A stretch of 45,701 nt of DNA, from positions 1-45,701 of the forward strand of contig NZ_JACBYP010000064.1 in assembly GCF_018982965.1 (NCBI RefSeq), given 5' to 3'. Source of the DNA: Streptomyces mayonensis. GTDB taxonomy: Bacteria > Actinomycetota > Actinomycetes > Streptomycetales > Streptomycetaceae. The translations under genes and the position numbers were made by a program. The notes below the pieces were generated by a model. That model was not told the origin of the DNA, searched no databases, and was given only the letters and a program-made list of their open reading frames with translations. The stretch's first letter is position 1; each line of letters opens with the position of its first letter. Shown here in pieces: positions 16,301-24,333 of this stretch.

Positions 16301-17341
16301 GTGTCTGTCATGCCCACATCCAGCTACGACGGCGGCACACAGCCGCCCCCGGCCACCTCTTCGGCTTCTTCCGTCTCCGCCGCCTCCGGCTCCGGCTCCG
16401 TCTCCGCCTTACCGCCCGTATCGGCGGTCTCCGCCATCGGTCTGTGCAAGGCGTACGGCGACAAGACCGTCCTCGACGGCATCGACCTGCGGATCCCGGC
16501 CGGTTCCGTGTTCGCCCTGCTGGGACCCAACGGAGCCGGCAAGACCACCACCGTGCAGATCCTGTCCACCCTCGTCTCCGCCGACGGCGGGCAGGCGCAG
16601 GTCGCCGGACACGACCTCGCCACCGCCGGTCGGCGGGTGCGTGCCGCGATCGGAGTCACCGGGCAGTTCTCGGCCGTGGACGGGCTGATCACCGGCGAGG
16701 AGAACATGCTCCTCATGGCCGACCTGCACCTGCTCCCCAGGCGCGAGGGACGGCGCGTCGCCGCCGGGCTGCTGGAGCGCTTCGGCCTCACGGAGGTGGC
16801 GCGGAAGCCCGCGTCCACGTACTCGGGCGGCATGAGGCGCCGACTGGACATCGCCATGACCCTGGTCGGCAGTCCGCGCGTCATCTTCCTGGACGAACCG
16901 ACGACCGGCCTCGACCCGCGTTCGCGCCACAACATGTGGCAGATCATCCGCGAACTCGTCACCGACGGCGTCACCGTCTTCCTCACCACGCAGTACCTGG
17001 AGGAGGCCGACGAACTCGCCGACCGCGTCGCCGTACTGAACAACGGCCGGATCGCCGCCGAGGGCACCCCCGGCGAACTCAAGCGCCTCGTCCCCGGCGG
17101 CCACGTCCGGCTCCGCTTCACCGCCCCGGACGCCTACCGTGCCGCGGCCGCCGCCCTGCCCGAGAGCACCCGGGACGACGCGGACCTCACCCTCCAGGTC
17201 CCCGGCGACGGCAGCCAGCGCGCGCTGCGCTCGCTCCTCGACCGCCTCGACACCGCGGGCGTGGAGGCGGACGAACTCACCGTCCACACGCCCGACCTCG
17301 ACGACGTGTTCTTCGCCCTGACCAAGGAGACGGCCCGATGA
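16301..17341 (+). CDS. DrrA-type ABC transporter ATPase
   Basis: ATP-binding subunit of an ABC-2 exporter, 346 residues. Walker A is GPNGAGKTTT, the signature is STYSGGMRRRLD, Walker B is VIFLDEPTTGLD and the switch region is LTTQYLEEAD. The C-terminal extension (PDLDDVFFALT) is typical of daunorubicin-resistance-like ATPases. The first 40 residues are Ser/Ala/Pro-rich. GTG at 16301 has GGAGG about 11 bases upstream; an ATG at 16310 is possible. Its stop overlaps the permease start (ATGA), so the two subunits are coupled. Confidence 0.95.
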   Translation: MSVMPTSSYDGGTQPPPATSSASSVSAASGSGSVSALPPVSAVSAIGLCKAYGDKTVLDGIDLRIPAGSVFALLGPNGAGKTTTVQILSTLVSADGGQAQVAGHDLATAGRRVRAAIGVTGQFSAVDGLITGEENMLLMADLHLLPRREGRRVAAGLLERFGLTEVARKPASTYSGGMRRRLDIAMTLVGSPRVIFLDEPTTGLDPRSRHNMWQIIRELVTDGVTVFLTTQYLEEADELADRVAVLNNGRIAAEGTPGELKRLVPGGHVRLRFTAPDAYRAAAAALPESTRDDADLTLQVPGDGSQRALRSLLDRLDTAGVEADELTVHTPDLDDVFFALTKETAR

Positions 17342-18180
17342 GCAGTCCGGCCCCGGCCGTACGCAACTCCGCCACGATGCTGCGCCGCAACCTCCTGCAC
17401 GCGCGCCGCTACCCCTCCCTCACCCTGAACCTGCTGCTCACCCCGATCATGCTGTTGCTGCTCTTCGTCTACGTCTTCGGCGACACGATGAGCGCGGGCA
17501 TGAGCATGAGCAGCATGGGCATGGGCATGGGCACAGGCACGGGCCCGGGAGGCGCCGGTGGCGCGGACCGCTCCGCCTACGTCGCCTACCTCGTGCCGGG
17601 CCTGCTGCTCATGACCATCGGCAGCACCACGGTCGGCACCGCGGTCTCCGTCTCCAACGACATGACCGAGGGCATCGTCGCCCGCTTCCGCACCATGCCC
17701 ATCCACCGCGGTTCCGTGCTGACCGGGCACGTGATCGGCAGCGTGCTGCAGTCGGTCGTCAGTGTCGTCCTCGTCGGGGCCGTCGCCGCGGCGATCGGCT
17801 TCCGGTCCACGGACGCCACCGCCCTGGAGTGGCTCGCGGCCCTGGGACTGCTCACGCTGTTCGCCACGGCCCTCACCTGGATCGCCGTCGGCATGGGCCT
17901 GATCAGCCCGAACGCCGAGGCCGCCAGCAACAACGCGCTGCCGCTGATCTTCCTGCCGCTCGTCTCCAGCACCTTCGTGCCCATCGACGCGATGCCGGGC
18001 TGGATCCAGCCGGTCGCCGAGTACCAGCCCTTCACGCCCGCCATCGAGACCCTGCGCGGCCTGCTCCTCGGCACGGAGATCGGCCACAACGGGTGGCTCG
18101 CGCCCGCCTGGTGCCTGGCGCTCTGCGCACTCGGCTACTTCTGGTCGCGCTCGGTCTTCGACAAGAGCGGCCGGAAGTGA
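17338..18180 (+). CDS. ABC-2 type transporter permease
   Basis: Membrane subunit of the exporter, 280 residues with about six transmembrane helices. It shows the ABC-2 permease pattern: a cytoplasmic N-terminus with a first helix (LLLTPIMLLLLFVYVFG), RFRTMPIHRGSVL between helices, and LPLVSSTFVPIDAMPGW near the end. An extracytoplasmic loop is Met/Gly-rich (SMSSMGMGMGTGTG). It overlaps the ATPase stop by four bases. The cargo is unknown; antibiotic or lipid export is typical of the family. The operon converges with modC, 23 bp away. Confidence 0.93.
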   Translation: MSSPAPAVRNSATMLRRNLLHARRYPSLTLNLLLTPIMLLLLFVYVFGDTMSAGMSMSSMGMGMGTGTGPGGAGGADRSAYVAYLVPGLLLMTIGSTTVGTAVSVSNDMTEGIVARFRTMPIHRGSVLTGHVIGSVLQSVVSVVLVGAVAAAIGFRSTDATALEWLAALGLLTLFATALTWIAVGMGLISPNAEAASNNALPLIFLPLVSSTFVPIDAMPGWIQPVAEYQPFTPAIETLRGLLLGTEIGHNGWLAPAWCLALCALGYFWSRSVFDKSGRK

Positions 18181-18203
18181 CCGGCCGCCCCTGCCGCGGT
18201 CGC

Positions 18204-19382
18204 TCAGTCCCGGTAGGCGTGGGTCTGGGTCGCCTTGACGGTGGCCCAGACGGTGACCCCCGGATGCAGGCCGAGTTCGGCGGCCGCGACCGTCGTCAGG
18301 TCGGCGGCGAGCGGGAGTTCGCCGGTGAGGTCGGCGCGGATCCGGTCGCCGTGGGTCTCCAGGCCCGCCACCTCGCAGCGCCAGAGGTTGCGGGCGCTGG
18401 AACCCGTGGGCCGCTCCCGGTGCAGGGTGACCGCGCTGGGCGGGAAGGCGACGAACGCCGGCCCGGTCAGTTCCTCGCCGGCCGTGATCGCGGCCCCGCC
18501 GTCGAGTCGTACCGTGTGCCCCTCGGCCCGCCCCCGGTAGAGGTTGAGGCCCACCAGGTGGGCGATGTAGTCGGTGCGCGGACGGCGGGCGATGTGGGAG
18601 GGGGCGCCCTCCTGGACGACGTGGCCGTCCTCGACGACGACGAGGTGGTCGGCGAGGACCATGGCGTCCAGCGGGTCGTGCGTGACGAGTACGGCCACGG
18701 CCTCGAAGTCGGCCAGGTGGTGCCGGAGCTGGGCGCGGACGTCCAGGCGGGTGCGGGCGTCGAGGGCGGCGAGCGGTTCGTCCAGGAGCAGCAGCCGGGG
18801 CCGGGTGGCCAGGGCGCGGGCGAGGGCGACGCGCTGGGCCTGGCCGCCGGAGAGCCGGCGCGGCTTGGCGCCGGCGTGCTCGGCGAGGCCCAGCCGCTCC
18901 AGCCACCCGGCGGCCCGCTCCCGTGCCTGCGCCTTGGACGCGCCCTGGCAGCGGGGCCCGAACGCCACGTTGTCCAGCGCGGTCAGGTGGGGGAAGAGCA
19001 GGTAGTCCTGGAAGACCACGCCGACCGGCCGGGCCTCGGGCGGCGTACGGTCCAACTCCGTACCGTCGAGCCGCAGGTGGCCGTCCGAGAGCGGGACGAG
19101 GCCGGCGAGGGCGCGCAGGGCGGTGGTCTTGCCCGCGCCGTTGGGGCCGAGCAGCGCGACGACGTCACCGGGCGCGGCCGTCAGCGCCACGTCGAGCCGG
19201 AAGGCCCCGCGCTCGACGACGAGCCGCGCGTCGAGCCCGCCGGCGGCCGGGGCACCGGCGTCGGCCCCGGCGGCGGTGTTCCCGTCGGCCGTGTCCCCGG
19301 GGGCGATGTTCTCGGTGTTCTCGATGTTGGCGGTGCTGGCGGTGCTGGCGGTGTTGTTGGTGTTGTCGGTGTTGTCGATCAT
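18204..19382 (-). CDS. modC: Molybdate ABC transporter ATPase
   Basis: ATPase of the molybdate importer, 392 residues. Walker A is GPNGAGKTT, the signature is RLSGGQAQRVALARAL, Walker B is LLLDEPLAALD and the switch His is in VTHDPLDAM. A C-terminal TOBE/Mop-like domain (about 305-390, ending VTVWATVKATQTHAY) fits the ModC arrangement. The N-terminal 45 residues are an unusual Asn/Thr/Ala-rich tail encoded by a 9-bp DNA repeat and are not part of the family. The start overlaps the modB stop (ATGA). Confidence 0.93.
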   Translation of the reverse strand: MIDNTDNTNNTASTASTANIENTENIAPGDTADGNTAAGADAGAPAAGGLDARLVVERGAFRLDVALTAAPGDVVALLGPNGAGKTTALRALAGLVPLSDGHLRLDGTELDRTPPEARPVGVVFQDYLLFPHLTALDNVAFGPRCQGASKAQARERAAGWLERLGLAEHAGAKPRRLSGGQAQRVALARALATRPRLLLLDEPLAALDARTRLDVRAQLRHHLADFEAVAVLVTHDPLDAMVLADHLVVVEDGHVVQEGAPSHIARRPRTDYIAHLVGLNLYRGRAEGHTVRLDGGAAITAGEELTGPAFVAFPPSAVTLHRERPTGSSARNLWRCEVAGLETHGDRIRADLTGELPLAADLTTVAAAELGLHPGVTVWATVKATQTHAYRD

Positions 19383-20275
19383 GAGGCGGTCATCCAGCGG
19401 TCGCGCAGTCCGGCGAGTACGGCGACGGACACGGCCAGCAGCACCAGACTGAGGGCGATGGCGGCCTCCGGGTCGCTCTGCAGGGCGAGGTAGACCGCCA
19501 GCGGCATGGTCTGGGTACGGCCGGGGAAGTTGCCGGCGAAGGTGATCGTCGCCCCGAACTCGCCGAGCGCCCGCGCCCAGGCCAGTACGGCACCGGCGGC
19601 GATACCGGGCGCGATCAGCGGCAGCGTGACCCGGCGGAACGCGGTGAAGCGGGAGGCGCCGAGCGTGGTGGCCGCCTCCTCGTAGCGGGGGTCGGCGGCG
19701 CGCAGGGTGCCCTCGACGCTGATGACGAGGAACGGCATCGCCACGAACGCCTCCGCGAGGATCACGCCGGTGGTGGTGAACGGCAGTGTGATGCCGAACC
19801 AGGAGTCCAGCCACTGCCCGACGACCCCGTTGCGGCCCAGCGCCATGAGCAGGGCGACGCCACCCACCACCGGCGGCAGCACCAGCGGCAGTGTCACCAG
19901 GGCCCGGACGAGTCCGCGTCCCGGGAACTCCACCCGGGCGAGCAGCCAGGCCAGCGGCACGCCGATCACCATGCTCACCAGGGTCGCCGCCGTGGCGCAG
20001 ATCAGCGAGAGCCTGAGCGCCTGCCAGACCTCGGTACTGGTCAGCAGCTCGGGCATGCTCGTCCAGGGCGCCCGGATCAGCAGGGCGACCAGCGGTAGCA
20101 CGAGGAACGCCAGCCCGATCAGCGCGGGCACCAGCAGCGGCAGCGGAGCCCCGCCCCCGACAGACCGACGGCGCCGCGGCCGTCCTTCCGTACGGGAACC
20201 TGCCGTACGGGGACTATCCGTACGAGAAACATTCATACGGGAGCCATTCGTACGGGGACCATCCGTACGGGTCAC
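19379..20275 (-). CDS. modB: Molybdate ABC transporter permease
   Basis: Inner-membrane subunit of the importer, 298 residues with about six helices. The EAA loop that contacts the ATPase is visible (EEAATTLGASRFTAFRRVTLPLI). GTG at 20275 overlaps the modA stop (GTGA), and the gene itself overlaps modC, so the three are translated in series. The first 37 residues are a basic Arg/Thr/Ser/Gly tail encoded by six 15-bp DNA repeats; translation might instead begin nearer the first helix. Confidence 0.93.
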   Translation of the reverse strand: MTRTDGPRTNGSRMNVSRTDSPRTAGSRTEGRPRRRRSVGGGAPLPLLVPALIGLAFLVLPLVALLIRAPWTSMPELLTSTEVWQALRLSLICATAATLVSMVIGVPLAWLLARVEFPGRGLVRALVTLPLVLPPVVGGVALLMALGRNGVVGQWLDSWFGITLPFTTTGVILAEAFVAMPFLVISVEGTLRAADPRYEEAATTLGASRFTAFRRVTLPLIAPGIAAGAVLAWARALGEFGATITFAGNFPGRTQTMPLAVYLALQSDPEAAIALSLVLLAVSVAVLAGLRDRWMTAS

Positions 20276-20278
20276 GGC
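20189..20278. repeat. 15-bp tandem repeat, six copies, in the modB N-terminal codons
   Basis: Six units beginning CGTACGG (for example CGTACGGGGACCATC at 20249-20263), covering the modB start and the end of modA. Each unit adds five codons, giving a series of variants of Arg-Thr-Asp-Gly-Pro. Confidence 0.88.
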
Positions 20279-21105
20279 GCGGTGAACCCGGCCCCGGTCA
20301 GCACCTTCTGACCCTCGGCGGACCGCACCAGCTCCATGAACGCCTCGCCCGCCGCCGAGTTGGGCGCGTCCTTGAGCAGGGTGATCGGATAGTCGTTGAC
20401 GGCCTTCGCCGCCTCGGGGAACTCCACACCCTCCACCTTGTCACCGGCGGCCTGTACGTCGGTCCTGTACACGACCGCCGCGTCGGCCTCCTTGAGCACG
20501 ACCTTGTTCAGCGCCGACTTCACGTCCTCCTCGTAGGAGACCGGGGTCAGTTCGAGACCGGCGGAGGTCAGCGCCTTCTGTGCGGCGGCGCCGCACGGCA
20601 CGGTCTTGTCGCACAGCACGACCTTCAGACCGTCGCCGGTGAGATCCCCGAGGGAGGAGACGCCGTCGGGGTTGCCGGGCAGGGTGGCGATCTCCAGCCG
20701 GTTGTGCACGAAGGTGGCGGGCGTCCCGGCGGCGGCGTCGGCGTCCGTGACGACCTTCATCGTCTTCGGACTGGCGGAGGCGAACACGTCCGCAGGCGCC
20801 CCGCTGGTGATCCCCGCGGCGAGCGAGTCGCTGCCGCCGAAGTTGAAGACGACCTTGGTGCCCGGGTGCTGCTTCTCGAAGGTCTTGCCCAGCTCGGTGA
20901 AGCTCTCCGTGAGCGAGGCCGCGGCGAAGACGTTCACGGTCCCGGACACCTGGTCCGAGCCGCCGGACCCGGACCCGGAGCCCGAACCGGCGTCGGAGCC
21001 GGAGCCGGAGTCGGAGGACGAGCAGGCACTCAGCGCCAGCAGCGCGGCGGCACCCGCTCCGGCCAGCTGAAGCGTCCGGCGGGTCCGGCGCGCGGAACGG
21101 GTCAT
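20272..21105 (-). CDS. modA: Molybdate-binding lipoprotein
   Basis: Substrate-binding protein of the molybdate importer, 277 residues. The signal peptide ends in the lipobox LSAC, followed by a Ser/Gly-rich linker. The mature part reads as ModA: VNVFAAASLTESFTELGK, FNFGGSDSLAAGI, GAPADVFASAS and AAVVYRTDV. ATG at 21105 and GTG at 21108 are both possible starts; GGGAG lies 7-10 bases upstream. It is the first gene of modABC and shares its upstream region with a divergent molybdopterin-fold gene, so molybdate supply and a molybdenum-related protein may be regulated together. Confidence 0.94.
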   Translation of the reverse strand: MTRSARRTRRTLQLAGAGAAALLALSACSSSDSGSGSDAGSGSGSGSGGSDQVSGTVNVFAAASLTESFTELGKTFEKQHPGTKVVFNFGGSDSLAAGITSGAPADVFASASPKTMKVVTDADAAAGTPATFVHNRLEIATLPGNPDGVSSLGDLTGDGLKVVLCDKTVPCGAAAQKALTSAGLELTPVSYEEDVKSALNKVVLKEADAAVVYRTDVQAAGDKVEGVEFPEAAKAVNDYPITLLKDAPNSAAGEAFMELVRSAEGQKVLTGAGFTAP

Positions 21106-21213
21106 CACGGGTCCACTCCCTCAGGTCCTGCCTCGGGTCCCGAAGGAACCCGCCGTCATCCCGATGATAGTGCCGCAGATGCCATCCGTAAGTCACCTGT
21201 CTCTTCGCATGAG

Positions 21214-21237
21214 CAGGCGCAATTGATCTATCGCCTG
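21214..21237. promoter_or_regulatory. Inverted repeat in the modA/oxidoreductase intergenic region
   Basis: CAGGCG at 21214-21219 and CGCCTG at 21232-21237 form an interrupted palindrome with a 12-bp A/T-rich centre (CAATTGATCTAT). It is a candidate operator for the MerR-Mop protein encoded just beyond. On the minus strand TTACGG and TATCAT, 16 bp apart nearer modA, resemble a promoter. Confidence 0.4.
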
Positions 21238-21294
21238 GCATGTGCGTTTGTACGGGGTGCTGTGTCGGGTACCGTCAGGAAGGAGGTGGGAGCC

Positions 21295-21813
21295 GTGAGC
21301 CAGTCCCTCGCAGCCGCCGTGTCGGCCGCCGGTCCGACGGCAGAGATGGTCATCACCGGCGATCTGCACCGTCCGGCCCGGCTGAAGGTCCCCGACCTCC
21401 TCGCCTGGCCCCAGCACACGGCGCAGGTCGCCTTCGAGTGCGCGACCAGCGGCGTCCGGCACCACCGCTTCACCGGCCCCCTGCTGTACGACGTCCTCAC
21501 CGACGCCGCTCCCGACTTCGACCCCCGTCGCCGCAAGGACCGGCTGCGCTTCCTGATCGCCGTGAGCGGGGCCGACGGCCACCACGCCCTGCTGTCCTGG
21601 GCGGAGATCGACCCGGACTTCGGCCGCGCTCCCGTCCTCCTCGCGGCCACCCTCGACGGCACCCCGCTCGACCGCGCCGGATCCCAGCTGGTGCTGCCCC
21701 AGGACCGTTGCGGGGGCCGGTACGTCAGTGGCGTCGAGGCGGTCCAGGTGTGCGGCCGCTTCCCCGCACGGGACGCGGCGTTCCGGAGCCGGGGGCCGGC
21801 GCCCGGCCCGTGA
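21295..21813 (+). CDS. Small molybdopterin-binding-domain (sulfite oxidase fold) protein
   Basis: A 172-residue protein resembling the SUOX/YedY molybdopterin-binding fold, in a short form. Telling stretches are VITGDLHRPARLKVPDLLAW, FECATSGVRHHRFTGPLLYD, LRFLIAVSGADGHHALLSWA and DRCGGRYVSGVEAVQV. A Cys (ECATSG) lies where such enzymes carry the molybdenum ligand, but I cannot confirm equivalence. No signal peptide is seen. GTG at 21295 has a good GGAGG upstream. Divergence from modABC and proximity to the MerR-Mop gene place it in molybdenum metabolism. Confidence 0.75.
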   Translation: MSQSLAAAVSAAGPTAEMVITGDLHRPARLKVPDLLAWPQHTAQVAFECATSGVRHHRFTGPLLYDVLTDAAPDFDPRRRKDRLRFLIAVSGADGHHALLSWAEIDPDFGRAPVLLAATLDGTPLDRAGSQLVLPQDRCGGRYVSGVEAVQVCGRFPARDAAFRSRGPAPGP

Positions 21814-21828
21814 CGCGTGGCGAGGTGC

Positions 21829-22239
21829 TCACACGCGGTCGATGTGCACGTTCGTGGACTTCACGCGGGCCGTGGCCTCCATCCCCACCTCCAGGGCCAG
21901 CTCCTCCACGGCCTCCCGCGTCAGCAGCGACACCAGCCGGTGCGGGCCGGCCTGGATCTCGACCTGCGCCGCCACGTCACCGAGCTTGACGGCGGTGACG
22001 ATGCCGGGGAAGGCGTTGCGCACCGACGTGTAGGACACCTCCTCCTCGCCGCTCCCGCCGCCCTGCGCCAGTTCCACGGAGAAGGCGGCGAGGTCCTTCC
22101 CGTCGATGAGCCGCCTGCCACCCTCGTCCCGGTGGGTCGCCACCCGGCCCGCGTCCGCCCACCGCCGGGCGGTGTCCGGACTCACGCCGAGCAGCCGGGC
22201 CGCCTGGCCGATCGTGTATGCCTGCATGGCCGCCAACAT
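21829..22239 (-). CDS. MerR-type HTH fused to a Mop (molybdate-binding) domain
   Basis: A 136-residue molybdenum regulator. Residues about 5-55 are a MerR/excisionase-like helix-turn-helix (YTIGQAARLLGVSPDTARRW, then ADAGRVATHRDEGGRRLIDG). Residues about 70-136 form one Mop/TOBE domain (SVRNAFPGIVTAVKLGDVAA, VSLLTREAVEELAL, EVGMEATARVKSTNVHI). ATG at 22239 is supported by GGAGG six bases upstream; ATG at 22227 is the alternative. It probably senses molybdate and controls modABC or the divergent oxidoreductase. It converges with that gene, stops 15 bp apart. Confidence 0.9.
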   Translation of the reverse strand: MLAAMQAYTIGQAARLLGVSPDTARRWADAGRVATHRDEGGRRLIDGKDLAAFSVELAQGGGSGEEEVSYTSVRNAFPGIVTAVKLGDVAAQVEIQAGPHRLVSLLTREAVEELALEVGMEATARVKSTNVHIDRV

Positions 22240-22350
22240 AGGCGACCTCCGGCGGGCGGAATGCACACGGCCCACGACAGGCGCACCATGGGACCGGGAC
22301 CGGGACCGGGACCGGGACCGGGCGGGACCAGGACCAGCACCGGAACCGGG

Positions 22351-22422
22351 ACAGGAGTCAGCACAGGAACCGGGACAGGAGTCAGCACAGGAACCGGGAC
22401 AGGAGTCAGCACAGGAACCGGG
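22351..22422. repeat. 24-bp tandem repeat, three perfect copies
   Basis: Three identical 24-bp units at 22351-22374, 22375-22398 and 22399-22422, with partial copies on both sides. Just upstream (22289-22320) is a run of GGGACC hexamers. The block fills the gap between the MerR-Mop start and the Fpg-like gene and stays open in the Fpg frame. Confidence 0.93.
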
Positions 22423-22459
22423 ACAGGAACCGGGAGCGGCGTCGGGAGAGGGGGCACCC

Positions 22460-23278
22460 GTGCCGGAACTGCCGGACGTGGAAGGCTTCCGCGCGGTGTT
22501 CGAGTCCTGCGCGACGGGCAGGACCGTACGCCACGTCGAGGTCCGTGACACGGGCGTCCTGCACGGAGTGAGCGCGCGTGGCCTGCACGACGCGCTGGAG
22601 GGCCGGCGCTTCACCGGGGCGCAACGCCACGGCAAGTGGCTGCTCGCGCGCACCGGCGGCCCCACCCTGCTGCTGCACTTCGGCATGACGGGCCGCCTGC
22701 TCTGCTGCCGCCCCGACGACCCCCTCCACCCGCACGACCGGGTCCTGTTCACCCTCTCCCGGGGCCACCGGCTCCGCTACCGCGACCAGCGCAAGCTCAA
22801 GGGCCTGTGGCTGGCCCACGACGAGGAGGGCGTCGCCGGGCTGCTCGGCCGCCAGGGTCCCGACGCGCTGACGGTGGACCGTGAGGGGTTCGACGCCGCG
22901 CTGGCCGCGCGCCGCGGCAGCGTCAAGACCGCCCTCACCGACCAGACCGTCCTGGCCGGGCTCGGCAACCTCCTGGCCGACGAGATCCTGTGGCGGTCCC
23001 GGCTGCGCCCCACCCACCCGGTGCCCGACCTCACCGCGGCCGACCGCCGCCGCCTGCACACCGACATGCGCCGCACCCTGCGCGCCGCGGTCCCCGAGGG
23101 CCGGGTCCCGCCGCGCGGCTCCTGGCTCACCGGCCACCGCGACGACCCGGACGCGGTCTGCCCGCGCTGCGGCACCGGTCTGCGTCGCGGGCGCACCGGC
23201 GGCCGCGGCACGGTGTGGTGTCCCCGGTGCCAGCCGGAGGACGCCGGGGCTCAGCGCACCGGGAACCCGAAGGAGTAG
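22460..23278 (+). CDS. Fpg/Nei-family DNA glycosylase
   Basis: Base-excision-repair glycosylase/AP lyase of 272 residues. The start is fixed by mechanism: the enzyme needs Pro and Glu directly after the initiator Met, and GTG at 22460 gives PELPDVE. Further features are the conserved Lys in RHGKWLL, the helix-two-turn-helix TVLAGLGNLLADEILW and a C-terminal zinc finger with two CPRC pairs (CPRCGTG and WCPRC). The frame is open far upstream through tandem repeats, but translation from there would bury the catalytic proline. The 3' end overlaps the convergent polysaccharide deacetylase gene by 28 bp. Confidence 0.92.
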   Translation: MPELPDVEGFRAVFESCATGRTVRHVEVRDTGVLHGVSARGLHDALEGRRFTGAQRHGKWLLARTGGPTLLLHFGMTGRLLCCRPDDPLHPHDRVLFTLSRGHRLRYRDQRKLKGLWLAHDEEGVAGLLGRQGPDALTVDREGFDAALAARRGSVKTALTDQTVLAGLGNLLADEILWRSRLRPTHPVPDLTAADRRRLHTDMRRTLRAAVPEGRVPPRGSWLTGHRDDPDAVCPRCGTGLRRGRTGGRGTVWCPRCQPEDAGAQRTGNPKE

Positions 23279-24024
23279 CCCTGCTCCTTGAGCCAGGGCA
23301 GGACCTGACGCAGGGCCTCGACGGTCTGGGTGCGGTCGCCGCCCGCGTCGTGGAAGAGCACCGTCGGCCCGTTGGAGAGCTCGCGCTTCACGGTCTCGAC
23401 GATGGCCTCCGTGCCCGGCCGCTCGAAGTCCTTGGTGTCCACGTTCCAGCCGAGCGGCCGCATCCCGTGCGAGGCGGCGAGCTTGCGGCTGTAGGGGGTG
23501 AAGGCGCCGCCGGGCGCCCGGTAGTACTGGGGCCGTACGCCCCCGGACGCCTTGATGATCATGCGCTCGGCGTCGAGGATCTCCTTCGACTGGTAGGACT
23601 CGGGCTTCCTGTCCATGGCCGTGTCGTGGGAGACGGTGTGGTCGCACAGCCGGTGCCCGGCCGCGACGACCTGCTTCACGAGGTCCGGATAGGTCTGCGC
23701 CTGGACGCCCGTCACGCAGAACGTGGCCTTCACCCCGTACTCGTCGAGCAGGTCCAGCACTTGGGGGGTCCACGTCGGGTCGGGGCCGTCGTCGATGGTG
23801 ATGTTGACGCCGCGCGCCCCCGCGTCCGAGGCGTGCACGATGGACACGTCGACGGACTCGGCCGGGCCGCCCTGGCCGGCGGACGCGGACGGCTTCGGTG
23901 CCGCACTGCCGACGGAGTCGGCCTGCGCGGTCCACACCGACGCCCCGACGGCCAGCAGCGTCACCCCGAGTGCGCCCCCGACCACCTTGCCGTACCAGCC
24001 CCGTCCCGCCCCGTGCCGCGCCAT
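23251..24024 (-). CDS. Polysaccharide deacetylase (NodB family)
   Basis: Exported carbohydrate esterase of 257 residues. An N-terminal hydrophobic segment (about 13-32) acts as signal or anchor, followed by a Ser/Ala/Pro linker. The NodB domain shows motif 1 TIDDGP (76-81), motif 2 HTVSH (129-133), motif 3 RAPGGAF (from 169), motif 4 GWNVDTKDF and motif 5 VLFHDAGG, so all catalytic and metal residues appear present. It likely deacetylates peptidoglycan or another cell-wall sugar. It converges with and overlaps the Fpg-like gene. Confidence 0.93.
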   Translation of the reverse strand: MARHGAGRGWYGKVVGGALGVTLLAVGASVWTAQADSVGSAAPKPSASAGQGGPAESVDVSIVHASDAGARGVNITIDDGPDPTWTPQVLDLLDEYGVKATFCVTGVQAQTYPDLVKQVVAAGHRLCDHTVSHDTAMDRKPESYQSKEILDAERMIIKASGGVRPQYYRAPGGAFTPYSRKLAASHGMRPLGWNVDTKDFERPGTEAIVETVKRELSNGPTVLFHDAGGDRTQTVEALRQVLPWLKEQGYSFGFPVR

Positions 24025-24333
24025 GTCCGCCCCGCCTTCCCGCAGTTGCTCGCCCGCCCTCGATCACCTCGAGTCCACCAGGCAGGACGACGAAAGGTTG
24101 CCCGGCGATCCGTCCGTTACGGATCGCGGACAGTCCCGGAGAGGTTCGCGGACAGTTCTGGAGAGGTTCGCGGACAACCCGACGGCACCCGGGAGCGGAC
24201 GACCGATCCTCCGTAACCTTACGGCCGAAAACTTATCCGCGTTCTCTCTTGCGTGCGTCGGCCGCACGGTCGTAGGGTTACAACTGTAAGCAAACACTCG
24301 CTGCCGAACCGGATCGGTCACAAGGGGAACGCC
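24025..24333. promoter_or_regulatory. Divergent intergenic region with direct repeats and two palindromes
   Basis: This 309-bp gap lies between the deacetylase and quinone oxidoreductase starts. It holds two copies of GGAGAGGTTCGCGGACA (24138-24154 and 24160-24176, period 22 bp) plus a partial third copy. A perfect palindrome CCGTAA-CC-TTACGG lies at 24211-24224, and TTACA-AC-TGTAA at 24278-24289, 44 bp before the oxidoreductase start. The palindromes are probable regulator sites for the oxidoreductase. Confidence 0.6.

Noticed and set aside
22106..22459. N-terminal extension of the glycosylase through the repeats
   Set aside because: It would bury the catalytic N-terminal proline; the GTG at 22460 with its own ribosome binding site is correct on mechanism.
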